Below are positions 7,979-16,025 of a DNA stretch of 64,000 nt, one piece after another. The stretch lies in assembly GCF_004364325.1 (NCBI RefSeq), contig NZ_SOCP01000006.1:124001-188000 (forward strand), read 5' to 3'. A program made the position numbers and the translations under genes. Under the pieces are notes generated by a model. It was not told where the DNA came from. It worked only from the letters and a program-made list of their open reading frames with translations, and ran no database searches. Source of the DNA: Actinophytocola oryzae (GTDB lineage Bacteria; Actinomycetota; Actinomycetes; Mycobacteriales; Pseudonocardiaceae). Numbering within the stretch: position 1 is the first letter of the stretch; each line of letters starts with the position of its first letter.

Positions 7979-7998
7979 GGAACAGAGGGGGCAGTTCG

Positions 7999-9375
7999 GT
8001 GGCTCTGACCGATGACCGTGCGTCCACAGCGGGTCCGGATGGCGGCAACGGATTCGACCGGCAGCCCCCACAGGACCTGACCGCGGAACAGAGCGTCCTC
8101 GGCGGCATGATGCTGTCGAAGGACGCGATCGCGGACGTGGTCGAGGTGCTGCGCCCCGGCGACTTCTACCGGCCGGCGCACCAGCTGGTCTACGACTGCG
8201 TCCTGGACCTGTACAGCCGAGGCGAACCGGCCGACGCGGTGACCGTGGCCGCGGAGCTGGACCGCAGGGGCGAGCTGCGCAGGGTGGGCGGCGCACCGTA
8301 CCTGCACACCCTGATCGCGACGGTGCCGACGGCCGCGAACGCCAGCTTCTACGCGGAGATCGTCGCGGAGAAGGCAACGCTGCGCCGCCTGGTGGAGGCC
8401 GGTACGCGGATCGTGCAGATGGGTTACGCGGGCGCCGAGGGCGCGGACATCAACGAGATCGTCGACCGCGCCCAGTCGTCGATCTACGAAGTCACCGAAC
8501 GCCGCATGAGCGAGGACTACGTGGCCCTGGAGGAGCTCCTCCAGCCCACGATGGACGAGATCGACGCGATCGCCTCCCGAGGCGGCACGTCACTGGGTGT
8601 CCCCACGGGCTTCGCCGACTTCGAGGCAGTCACCAACGGCCTGCACCCCGGCCAGATGATCATCATCGCGGCCCGGCCGGGCATTGGTAAGTCGACCCTG
8701 GGACTGGACTTCGCCAGGTCGTGCTCCATCGCGCACCGGATGACCAGTGTCATCTTCTCCCTGGAGATGAGCAGGACCGAGATCGTGATGCGCATGCTCT
8801 CGGCGGAGGCGAAGATCCGCCTGCAGGACATGCGCGGCGGCCGGATGACCGACGACGACTGGACCCGCCTCGCGCGCCGGATGAGCGAGGTCAGCGAGGC
8901 TCCCCTGTTCGTTGACGACTCCCCGAACATGACGATGATGGAGATCCGCGCGAAGGCGAGGCGGCTCAAGCAGCGCCACGACCTGAAGCTGATCGTGGTC
9001 GACTACATGCAGCTGATGACGTCCGGTAAGCGTGTGGAGTCCCGCCAGCAGGAAGTCTCGGAGTTCTCCCGGCAGCTCAAGCTGCTGGCGAAGGAGCTCG
9101 AAGTCCCGGTGATCGCGATCAGCCAGCTGAACCGTGGTCCGGAACAACGCACCGACAAGCGCCCGATGCTGGCCGACCTCCGCGAGTCCGGCTCCCTGGA
9201 GCAGGACGCCGACATGGTCATCCTCATCCACCGCCCGGACGCCTTCGAACGCGACGACCCCCGAGCGGGCGAGGCCGACCTGATCCTGGCCAAGCACCGT
9301 GCCGGCCCCACCGCCACGGTGACCGTCGCCCACCAGCTCCACTACAGCCGCTTCGCGGACCTGGCCCAGGCCTGA
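7999..9375 (+). CDS. dnaB: Replicative DNA helicase DnaB
   Basis: 458-aa hexameric 5'-3' helicase that unwinds DNA at the fork. The N-terminal domain (about residues 25-130, QSVLGGMMLSKDAIADV) is followed by a linker and the RecA-like motor from about 185. The motor carries Walker A ARPGIGKST, Walker B LIVVDYMQLM, and the arginine-rich RESGSLEQDADMV region. No intein interrupts it, although many actinobacterial dnaB genes carry one. It starts at GTG 7999 behind AGAGGGGG. It has its own promoter with a LexA box and upstream DnaA boxes. The dciA gene in this window encodes its probable loader. Confidence 0.98.
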   Translation: MALTDDRASTAGPDGGNGFDRQPPQDLTAEQSVLGGMMLSKDAIADVVEVLRPGDFYRPAHQLVYDCVLDLYSRGEPADAVTVAAELDRRGELRRVGGAPYLHTLIATVPTAANASFYAEIVAEKATLRRLVEAGTRIVQMGYAGAEGADINEIVDRAQSSIYEVTERRMSEDYVALEELLQPTMDEIDAIASRGGTSLGVPTGFADFEAVTNGLHPGQMIIIAARPGIGKSTLGLDFARSCSIAHRMTSVIFSLEMSRTEIVMRMLSAEAKIRLQDMRGGRMTDDDWTRLARRMSEVSEAPLFVDDSPNMTMMEIRAKARRLKQRHDLKLIVVDYMQLMTSGKRVESRQQEVSEFSRQLKLLAKELEVPVIAISQLNRGPEQRTDKRPMLADLRESGSLEQDADMVILIHRPDAFERDDPRAGEADLILAKHRAGPTATVTVAHQLHYSRFADLAQA

Positions 9376-9407
9376 CTTCTTCCCGCCGGGTCGCCTACCG
9401 TGGGGGC

Positions 9408-10448
9408 ATGGCTGATCGGCGCGCCTCGGTCGGGCGTGTGCAGGCGTACCTCGGCAGATGTGGTGCCGCCGAGGTCATCGCCAACCGGGAGCGGTTCGGG
9501 GGTGTGACGCTCCAGGGGCTGCACGGGTTGGGGGTCGCCGCGCGGTTGGCGCGGATCGGGGAGCTGCGTGGCGTCGATCTCGACCCGGCGGCCTACCTCG
9601 CGCGGGGGCGGGTCAAGGCGCCGGTCGTCGAGGGGCAGCTCGGGTTCGACCTCGATCTCCCGGTCTTCGACTGGGTCACCGCGCAGGCCGAGCTGGGGTT
9701 GCCGGTGGTGCGCACCGCCGGTCCGCGCCTGCGGGTGGGGGATCTCGACGGGCTCAGGGCCGAGCTGCACCGGGACTACGCCGTGCCCGTGTCCGTGACG
9801 CTCGTGCTGGACGGCGGGTGGCTCGGGTCCCGGCACAGCGGGGTTCTCGCCGAGCAGTTGCGGGCGGCCGACCGGGACGTGTCCCTCGTGCTCGGCGCGC
9901 CCTTCGACCCCGTCGACTCCTCCTACAAGGTGCAGGGGTTGCAGCGGGTCCTTCGCTGGAGTGCCCGTACCGGGCGGCGGCTGGAGCTGCTCAGGACCGG
10001 ACCGATCGGGATTCCCGCCGTCGCGGCCGGCGCCAAGGTCGCCGCCATCGGGTTGTCCAGCTCCACGCGGCATCTCGGCGGTCCCGTCGCCAGGCGGGCG
10101 GACGGCGCGAAGCCCAAGCGGAGCCCGCAGGTCTTCGTGCCCAAGCTGCTCCACTGGCAGCGCGGCGTGGATCTTCGCGGTACCGAGGTGACCCGCTGCG
10201 GTTGCCCCGCCTGCGCCAGGGCCGGCAACGGATTGCAGCGGTTCGGCGTCTCGTTCGACTCCTCGGTGCCCGCCGCGGTCAGGAACGCCGCCCAGGAGCA
10301 CGACTCACACGCACTCGCCGACGTGGTGCGGTCCTTCACAGGGGCGACCGATCCCAGGGACCAGCTCTCCAGGATGCGGCGCGACGCGCAGGAGTTGGCC
10401 GACGCCATCGGTATGCCGGTGCCGAAGTGGCTCGCCAACTGGGAGTGA
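9408..10448 (+). CDS. Unassigned protein with CxCxxC motif (possible TIM-barrel, TGT-like)
   Basis: 346 aa, ATG 9408, 32 bp after dnaB. I cannot assign a family with certainty. Alternating beta-rich and helical stretches (VTLVLDGGWL, VSLVLGAPFDP, LELLRTGPIG, VAAIGLSSSTRHLGG) suggest a barrel fold. Near residue 265 it has CGCPAC, a CxCxxC pattern, with a His about 30 residues later. Queuine tRNA-ribosyltransferases carry zinc on CxCxxC plus His about 26 residues on, so a TGT-like fold is possible, but the rest does not show clear TGT signatures. No signal peptide or membrane segment. It ends before a bidirectional terminator. Confidence 0.6.
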   Translation: MADRRASVGRVQAYLGRCGAAEVIANRERFGGVTLQGLHGLGVAARLARIGELRGVDLDPAAYLARGRVKAPVVEGQLGFDLDLPVFDWVTAQAELGLPVVRTAGPRLRVGDLDGLRAELHRDYAVPVSVTLVLDGGWLGSRHSGVLAEQLRAADRDVSLVLGAPFDPVDSSYKVQGLQRVLRWSARTGRRLELLRTGPIGIPAVAAGAKVAAIGLSSSTRHLGGPVARRADGAKPKRSPQVFVPKLLHWQRGVDLRGTEVTRCGCPACARAGNGLQRFGVSFDSSVPAAVRNAAQEHDSHALADVVRSFTGATDPRDQLSRMRRDAQELADAIGMPVPKWLANWE

Positions 10449-10463
10449 GTGCGGACAGGGAAA

Positions 10464-10491
10464 GGGCCCGGGGAGCGTGCTCCCCGGGCCC
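10464..10491. terminator. Bidirectional terminator between convergent genes
   Basis: Perfect 13-bp inverted repeat (10464-10476 with 10479-10491, core GGGCCCGGGG) with almost no loop. It sits between the stops of the plus-strand CxCxxC gene and the minus-strand repeat protein. Confidence 0.8.
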
Positions 10492-10505
10492 ACACTGTCA
10501 CTCGG

Positions 10506-12443
10506 TCAGCCGACCGGGTTGCTCGTGAAGAGGTTCGCCAGCGCGGCGCGGGTCGAGTCGAGTGTCGAGACCTCGCCTCGGGGGTTCGACCTGTGGCCGA
10601 TGGGCAGGTTGGCAGCGACCGGGATCGCGTCGACCGCGGGGATGGCCGGCAGCAGTGTCGTGACCTCGGCGGGTAGCACGGGGAAGGCGTTCGTCACGTC
10701 GGTGGAGTTGCCGTACGAGGCGTGACTGGGCAGCGACCGCTCCTGGCGACCGAGACCCACGGTGCCCGAGCTGATGAGCGGCAGCGACGACACGAGCTGG
10801 CTCAGGTTCGGCGTGGGCAGCGGCAGATCGCGCTGCCCACCCAGACCACCCGAGTTGACCAACGGCAGCGACGACACCAGCTCACCCAGGTCCGGCGTGT
10901 GCACGGGCAGGTCACGCTGCCCACCCAGACCACCCGAGTTGACCAACGGCAGCGACGACACCAGCTCACCCAGGTCCGGCGTGTGCACGGGCAGGTCACG
11001 CTGCCCACCCAGACCACCCGAGTTGACCAACGGCAGCGACGACACCAGCTCACCCAGGTCCGGCGTGTGCACGGGCAGGTCACGCTGCCCGCCCACTCCA
11101 CTCGAGTTGACCAGCGGCAGCGACGACACCACCTGTCCCACGTTCGGCGTGGTCACCGGCACACCCTGTGGCCCGGTCACCTGTGACACGACACCGAACA
11201 CGTTGGCAGGCAGCCCTGCGCCTCCGAAGAGCGGGAGTGCGGCCGACGTCCGGCTGGGCTTGGGCGCCAGGACCTGCTTGTTCACGATGCCCGACACGTC
11301 CTGGACCGCGGTCTGGACGAGCGGACGCGCCACGCTGCCCGGGAAGCCCGAGAGCACACCGCCGAACCCACCGCGCGCGGGCATGTCGGACACGGAGCGC
11401 GCGCCCGGCGTGATCGTCGGGATCGTGGTCGGGGCGAGGATGCCGGTGTTCGGCAGGTTGATGTTCGACTCGCCCTCGACGGGCTGGGCGACGGTGTTCG
11501 TGAACGACTGCGTCATGGACTGCGCGAGCAGCGCGCCGGGCACGTCGAACAGCGCGCTGTCGGTGAGGGCGTGTGTCGACGGGAGCAGGGCGGTCAGCGA
11601 GTCGGCGCTGGTGCCGTTCGTGAGGGGCGCGGGCAACGTGGTGGCGACCGGCTGGGTGACCGGGCCGACCGGAACGTCGACCAGGGTGCCGGAGAACGCG
11701 CCCGAGTCGCCGAGGAGGTCATCTCCTCGGCCGACGACGCCGTCCGCGCGACCGCTCATGATGCCGCCCACCTTCGAGTCGAGTGCGTCGACCGCGGCCT
11801 GCTTGACGTCGGTGAGCCCGCCGACACCACTGTCGAAGAACTCGAACGGCTGCGCGACCGGGGTCTGCGAGACCTTGTGCGCGGTCTTCGTCAACATCGA
11901 GGTGGCGTTGCCGACGGTGGCGAGCGGGTCAGCGAACAGGGAGTCCAGGCCGATCGACGTGCCGTTCATGGTGGCGCCGGTCAGCAGACCGTCGCCGCGT
12001 GAGCCGAAGTCACCCGAGGTGGCGGCGCCGAACGCGTCGTTGGCCAGCCGGGTTGCGTCGGTGGGGTCGCCTGCGACGGTCAGCTGGTGGCCGTTGGCCG
12101 ACAGGTAGTGGTTGTTGTCGTCGTCCCTGGCGGTGTTGCCGTCGACCGCGATGCCGTTGCCGGAGAAGTCGATCGGCGCTGCCTGGTCACGGGCGTCCGA
12201 GGTGGTCGGCGCGGTCAGGTCGGATGGGGTCAACATGGCGTCCTCGAGGACGGTCTGGCTGTCGGCCACCGTGCCGGCGGCGCTCTGGCCGAAGTGGACG
12301 GGGACGGGGACGGCTCCATCGAGCGTGGACGGCGGTGCGTCCGGGTTGACGTCCTCGTCGGCAGAGGCGATGCCGGTACCCAGCATCAACAAACCACCGG
12401 TAACTAGCGCGGTGCGGAGACCTCGCTTGGCCCAGGTTTGCAT
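10506..12443 (-). CDS. Secreted repeat-containing surface protein, function unknown
   Basis: 645 aa. It starts at ATG 12443 behind AAAGGAG. A signal peptide (MQTWAKRGLRTALVTGG then LGTGIASADED) resembles the N-termini of chaplin-family surface proteins, but the chaplin cysteine pair is absent. The mature region is Thr/Ser/Val/Leu/Pro-rich with no catalytic motif. Around residues 420-560 it carries about five 28-residue repeats of the type LVNSGGLGGQRDLPVHTPDL plus GELVSSLP. It is convergent with the upstream gene and followed, on the same strand side, by a second secreted gene with a similar composition. A structural or cell-surface role is inferred. Confidence 0.8.
   Translation of the reverse strand: MQTWAKRGLRTALVTGGLLMLGTGIASADEDVNPDAPPSTLDGAVPVPVHFGQSAAGTVADSQTVLEDAMLTPSDLTAPTTSDARDQAAPIDFSGNGIAVDGNTARDDDNNHYLSANGHQLTVAGDPTDATRLANDAFGAATSGDFGSRGDGLLTGATMNGTSIGLDSLFADPLATVGNATSMLTKTAHKVSQTPVAQPFEFFDSGVGGLTDVKQAAVDALDSKVGGIMSGRADGVVGRGDDLLGDSGAFSGTLVDVPVGPVTQPVATTLPAPLTNGTSADSLTALLPSTHALTDSALFDVPGALLAQSMTQSFTNTVAQPVEGESNINLPNTGILAPTTIPTITPGARSVSDMPARGGFGGVLSGFPGSVARPLVQTAVQDVSGIVNKQVLAPKPSRTSAALPLFGGAGLPANVFGVVSQVTGPQGVPVTTPNVGQVVSSLPLVNSSGVGGQRDLPVHTPDLGELVSSLPLVNSGGLGGQRDLPVHTPDLGELVSSLPLVNSGGLGGQRDLPVHTPDLGELVSSLPLVNSGGLGGQRDLPLPTPNLSQLVSSLPLISSGTVGLGRQERSLPSHASYGNSTDVTNAFPVLPAEVTTLLPAIPAVDAIPVAANLPIGHRSNPRGEVSTLDSTRAALANLFTSNPVG
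10757..11176 (-). repeat. 84-bp tandem repeats coding for a 28-residue unit
   Basis: Units at 10841-10924, 10925-11008 and 11009-11092; the first two are identical and the third differs at one base near its end. Degenerate units flank them (10757-10840 and 11093-11176). All keep the reading frame of the secreted protein, so this is a coding minisatellite, not a CRISPR array. Confidence 0.92.
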
Positions 12444-12654
12444 CGTCAGATGCTCCTTTCGGTAATCCCATTTGGGGGTTTGGCGGGTGGCCGGACGCGA
12501 GAAGGCGCGCGCGTCGGGGCATCGGCCACCCAGGTTTCGGTGGCGGGGGAGAGCCCGCGGGGGCGAAAGGCGCGACACCGCGAAGAAAGATCGACACGGT
12601 GCTTGGACCGCACGGCACTCGGTGAGTGCCGATGGCGGTCGCGCCGGTCAGTGA

Positions 12655-13455
12655 TCAGTCAGGAACGACGCCCGGCTGGGCGTGGGGGCGGCCGGAGATG
12701 GCCGAGTCAGCCGTCGTGGCGGTGCCATCGGCGGCGAGGTCCACGTACCGGTCCTGGCGGGACACGGCCGTGAACAGGTGCGAGTCGCCGCCGTTGGCGG
12801 ACGAGCTGAAGTTGCCCATGGTGGGCACACCGGCAGGGGCGAACGGCAGGGGAGCCGGCCAGTCCGGCATGCCGGGGGCGGTCGACTCGGCCGGTGCGGG
12901 GGACCCGCGCCTGCTCATGCCGTACGCGAGGGAGCGGTCCTTGGCCTTGTTCGGCACGAGTGAGTCGACCGCGACGCCGGGCGCGACCTGGGTCGCGCCC
13001 GGCGCGGGTGCCGGTGCCGTCGGGAGATCGGACCGGCCGAGGCCGTCGAGCGGGGTCATGTGCCGCTCGTCGTCGACGCACAGGGACGTCTCGCACGACG
13101 GCAGGTTCAGGAGACTCTGGCCGGCCTGCGTGTCGAGGCTTTCGGCCGCGCCCTCGACCGTGTCGCCGAGGCCGCCGAGCACGTTCGCCGGTGTGGACAG
13201 CGGGTCCTGCAGCTGCTCCACCACCGCCTCGGACGTGTTCCGCAGCGGCTCGGTGACCGGCGCGGTGAGCACTCCCACCACGCCCGGCACGTCGGTCGCG
13301 GGGACCTCGGTGTCGGCGGACGCGGTGGTCGAGGACAGGCACCAGGCGAGCGCGGTACCGGCGGCCATGCCGCCGAGCACCGTCAACGACCGGCAGACCA
13401 GGCGCCGCGCGAACGCGGCGGCGGTCTGCGGCACGTTGCTGCTCGCCTGAGTCAC
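12655..13455 (-). CDS. Secreted hypothetical protein
   Basis: 266 aa. I placed the start at GTG 13455 behind GAGGTC; upstream codons read as an untypical Cys/Trp-rich extension. The N-terminus is a signal peptide (RRLVCRSLTVLGGMAAGTALAWCLSS then TTASADTEV). The mature protein is Pro/Ala/Thr-rich, with one CETSLC segment that may form a disulphide. Its C-terminus reads RYVDLAADGTATTADSAI. It shares signal-peptide style and composition with the repeat protein downstream (10506-12443), separated by 211 bp. No known domain is recognised. Confidence 0.7.
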   Translation of the reverse strand: MTQASSNVPQTAAAFARRLVCRSLTVLGGMAAGTALAWCLSSTTASADTEVPATDVPGVVGVLTAPVTEPLRNTSEAVVEQLQDPLSTPANVLGGLGDTVEGAAESLDTQAGQSLLNLPSCETSLCVDDERHMTPLDGLGRSDLPTAPAPAPGATQVAPGVAVDSLVPNKAKDRSLAYGMSRRGSPAPAESTAPGMPDWPAPLPFAPAGVPTMGNFSSSANGGDSHLFTAVSRQDRYVDLAADGTATTADSAISGRPHAQPGVVPD

Positions 13456-13701
13456 TGGACCTCGCTGGGTAGGGGGTGGGCCGTGATGAACACCGAGCGA
13501 TCGAACGATCACACTCGGTCCGGTCCGGTCGTGCAGCGAGACACTTTCATCCCCGACCCCCGCGACGCACCCCGGAAGCGGACAGTCCGCCCGATCGAGT
13601 GACCAACACAGCGTGCAACCAGCGGTCACGAGGGGTAGTCACCACCGCATATGGGACAGATGGGCTCCCCAATTGTCCGAGTCGATGGATACCGTCTGTA
13701 C

Positions 13702-14904
13702 GTGACCACGAAACCCGACGACAACGCCTCGCCGACCCCCGGAAGACGCCGCCGTCCCGCACCCGACGACGTGACCAACCTGGTGCCGACCGGCCTGCGG
13801 GTCAGTGCCGCGCTCGCGTGGCGGTTCATGGTGGTCATCGCCGCGCTGTACGTGGTGATGTGGCTCGCGGGCTACTTCTCGCACATCATGGTGCCGATCG
13901 CGATCGCGCTGCTGCTCGCCGCGCTGATGGCGCCCGGTGTCGAGCGGCTGGTGAAGTGGGGGGTGCCCCGGGGCATCTCGGCGCTGCTGGTGATGATCGC
14001 CGGCATCGCCGTGGTCGGCGGCCTGCTCACGTTCGTGATCATCCAGTTCATCGACGGTCTGCCCGACCTGCAGAAACAGGTGTCGGACTCCCTCGCCCAG
14101 ATCCAGGACTGGCTCAACGACGGGCCGTTGCACATCGACGAGGGCCAGATCAAGGACTTCGTCAACAACATCATCGACACCATCCAGGAGAACCAGTCCG
14201 CGATCACCCAGGGCGCGATCACCACCGCGACCACGATCGGCGAGATCCTGACCGGCCTGCTGCTGACCGTGTTCGTGCTGATCTTCTTCCTGTACGACGG
14301 CGCGGGCATCTGGCGGTTCGTGACCCGCGGCGTGCCGGAGCGGGTGCGCGAGCGGGTGGACGTGGCCGGGCGGCGCGGGTTCGGCGCACTGGTGAGCTAC
14401 GTGCGGGCGACCGCCGCGGTGGCGCTGGTCGACGCGGTCGGCATCGGCGTCGGGCTCGCGATCGTGGGGGTGCCGCTGGTGATCCCGCTCTCCGCGCTGG
14501 TGTTCCTCTCGGCGTTCGTGCCGATCATCGGTGCGGTGCTCGCGGGCACGGTCGCGGTGTTGATCACACTCGTGGCCAACGGGTTCATCCAGGCGCTGAT
14601 CGTGCTGGCGATCGTGATCGCCGTGATGCAGCTCGAGGGCCACGTGCTGCAGCCGTGGCTGCTGGGTCGCGCCGTGCGGCTGCACCCGCTGGCCGTGGTC
14701 CTCGCCATCGCGGCCGGGTTGATCGCGGCGGGCATCGCGGGTGCGCTGCTCTCGGTGCCGCTGCTCGCGGTGCTGAACGCCGGGATCAAGTCGCTGGTGC
14801 ACGACGACGACGTCGAGCCGGGACAGATCGACGTCATGCACCAGAGCGACAAGAGCATCGACGACGGCGAGCCGGACACGAAGGCGACCTGGGAAACACC
14901 GTGA
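13702..14904 (+). CDS. AI-2E (UPF0118) family transporter/permease
   Basis: 400 aa from GTG 13702; an upstream in-frame ATG at 13651 would add 17 residues of less GC-biased sequence and cannot be excluded. About eight hydrophobic segments: a pair near the N-terminus (FMVVIAALYVVMWLAGYF, then PIAIALLLAALMAPGV), a large soluble insert of about 100 residues (LPDLQKQVSDSLAQIQDW onward), and a C-terminal bundle. This is the AI-2E transporter family pattern. Family members export or exchange small solutes; the substrate is unknown. The stop TGA overlaps the GTG of the next gene (GTGA), so the permease is coupled to a two-component system. Confidence 0.88.
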   Translation: MTTKPDDNASPTPGRRRRPAPDDVTNLVPTGLRVSAALAWRFMVVIAALYVVMWLAGYFSHIMVPIAIALLLAALMAPGVERLVKWGVPRGISALLVMIAGIAVVGGLLTFVIIQFIDGLPDLQKQVSDSLAQIQDWLNDGPLHIDEGQIKDFVNNIIDTIQENQSAITQGAITTATTIGEILTGLLLTVFVLIFFLYDGAGIWRFVTRGVPERVRERVDVAGRRGFGALVSYVRATAAVALVDAVGIGVGLAIVGVPLVIPLSALVFLSAFVPIIGAVLAGTVAVLITLVANGFIQALIVLAIVIAVMQLEGHVLQPWLLGRAVRLHPLAVVLAIAAGLIAAGIAGALLSVPLLAVLNAGIKSLVHDDDVEPGQIDVMHQSDKSIDDGEPDTKATWETP

Positions 14905-16025
14905 TCGTCAGGCCGGCGGAGGACCCGACGCTCCCGCTGTGGCGGGCGGCGGTGATCCTGCGGGTCCTGACCCTGCTGTTCGCGCTCGGCGTGATCTTCA
15001 ACCACCGCGAGGAGTACGCCCGGCCGGGGCTCGGGTTCGCCATGGCCGGCGTGATGGTCGCCTGGACAGCCGCGATCACCTATCGGTACCTGCGCCCGAC
15101 CGGGCGGAACCTGCTCGCGTTCTCGGTGGTCGACCTGGTGGTCTGCTGCGGTGTGATGACGTCGTCGTGGTGGGTCCTCACCTCGGCGCAGCTGCACGAC
15201 CCGACGGTGCCGCTGGTCCCGACCGTGTGGGTCACCGGCGTGGTCGCGGCCGGCGCGATCCGGGGTGGCGCGGTCGGTGGCAGTGTCTTCGGCGGCGTGG
15301 TCGCCGCGTTCAACTACGGGGTGCGTGGCTACGTCGACACCGACCTGACCCGCGACCTGCTGCTGCTCGTCGGCATCGGGTTCGTGCTCGGCCTGGCCGC
15401 GACCTCGCTGCGCCGAGCCGCCGCGGCGCTCGCCGAGGCGCTGCGGGTCGAGGCGGCGACCGCCGAGCGCGAACGGTTGGCCAGGTCCATCCACGACAGC
15501 GTGCTCCAGGTGCTCGCCAGGGTCCGCAGGCGAGGTGCCGAGCTGGGCGGCGAGGCCGAGGAGCTGGCGAAGCTCGCCGGTGCGCAGGAGGTCGCGCTGC
15601 GGGCGCTGGTGTCGAGCGCGCCCGCGGCGAGCGAGGACGGCATGGCGGACCTCGCCGCACGGCTGAAGGTCCTGGAGACCGACCGGGTCTCGGTGTCCGC
15701 GCCCGCCACACCGGTACTCGTGCCCGCCGTGATGGCGACGGAGCTAACGGCGGCGGTGCGGGAGACGCTCACCAATGTGGAGAAGCACGCTGGGGACGGC
15801 GCGAAGGCGTGGGTGCTGCTGGAGGACCTGGGGCCGGAGATCGTGGTCAGCGTCCGCGACGACGGCGTCGGCATCCCGGCAGGCCGGGTCGCCGAGGCCG
15901 AGCGGGAGGGACGGATGGGTGTCGCGAAGTCGCTGACCGGCCGGATCGCGGACCTCGGCGGGACCGTCTCCCTGGAGACCGCCCCCGGTGAGGGGACCGA
16001 GTGGGAGCTACGGGTGAACCGATGA
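14901..16025 (+). CDS. Membrane sensor histidine kinase (MacS-like, NarL-class)
   Basis: 374 aa. About five or six TM helices fill the first 165 residues, with very short extracytoplasmic loops, so it probably senses a membrane-embedded cue. The dimerisation/phosphoacceptor helix has ERLARSIHDSVLQVLARV (HisKA_3 type, His about residue 200). The ATPase domain has the N-box ETLTNVEKHAG, G1 VRDDGVGIP and a G2-like GRMGVAKSLTGRI. It starts at GTG 14901 and ends in ATGA overlapping the response regulator, giving a permease-kinase-regulator operon. The architecture resembles the actinobacterial MacS family; that equivalence is inferred. Confidence 0.9.
   Translation: MIVRPAEDPTLPLWRAAVILRVLTLLFALGVIFNHREEYARPGLGFAMAGVMVAWTAAITYRYLRPTGRNLLAFSVVDLVVCCGVMTSSWWVLTSAQLHDPTVPLVPTVWVTGVVAAGAIRGGAVGGSVFGGVVAAFNYGVRGYVDTDLTRDLLLLVGIGFVLGLAATSLRRAAAALAEALRVEAATAERERLARSIHDSVLQVLARVRRRGAELGGEAEELAKLAGAQEVALRALVSSAPAASEDGMADLAARLKVLETDRVSVSAPATPVLVPAVMATELTAAVRETLTNVEKHAGDGAKAWVLLEDLGPEIVVSVRDDGVGIPAGRVAEAEREGRMGVAKSLTGRIADLGGTVSLETAPGEGTEWELRVNR

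Larger units (their letters stand above)
7562..7998. other. rplI-dnaB intergenic region
   Basis: A 437-bp stretch with no supported gene. It holds the rpsF-operon terminator, a cluster of DnaA-box-like nonamers (7777-7851), a candidate promoter and a LexA box. Short reading frames here have no ribosome site or recognisable product. Confidence 0.8.

Noticed and set aside
7999..9375. Intein in dnaB
   Set aside because: The reading frame runs through Walker A and all helicase motifs at normal length.
10757..11176. Possible CRISPR array
   Set aside because: The 84-bp repeats are contiguous without variable spacers, stay in frame, and encode a repeated peptide.
13504..13518. Small palindrome GATCG-AA-CGATC in the divergent region as an operator
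   Set aside because: Only five-base arms; too short to distinguish from chance.
13476..14900. Extended kinase frame across the permease gene
   Set aside because: Translation there is Arg/Gly/Ala low complexity; the overlapping permease frame is the real gene and the kinase starts at GTG 14901.
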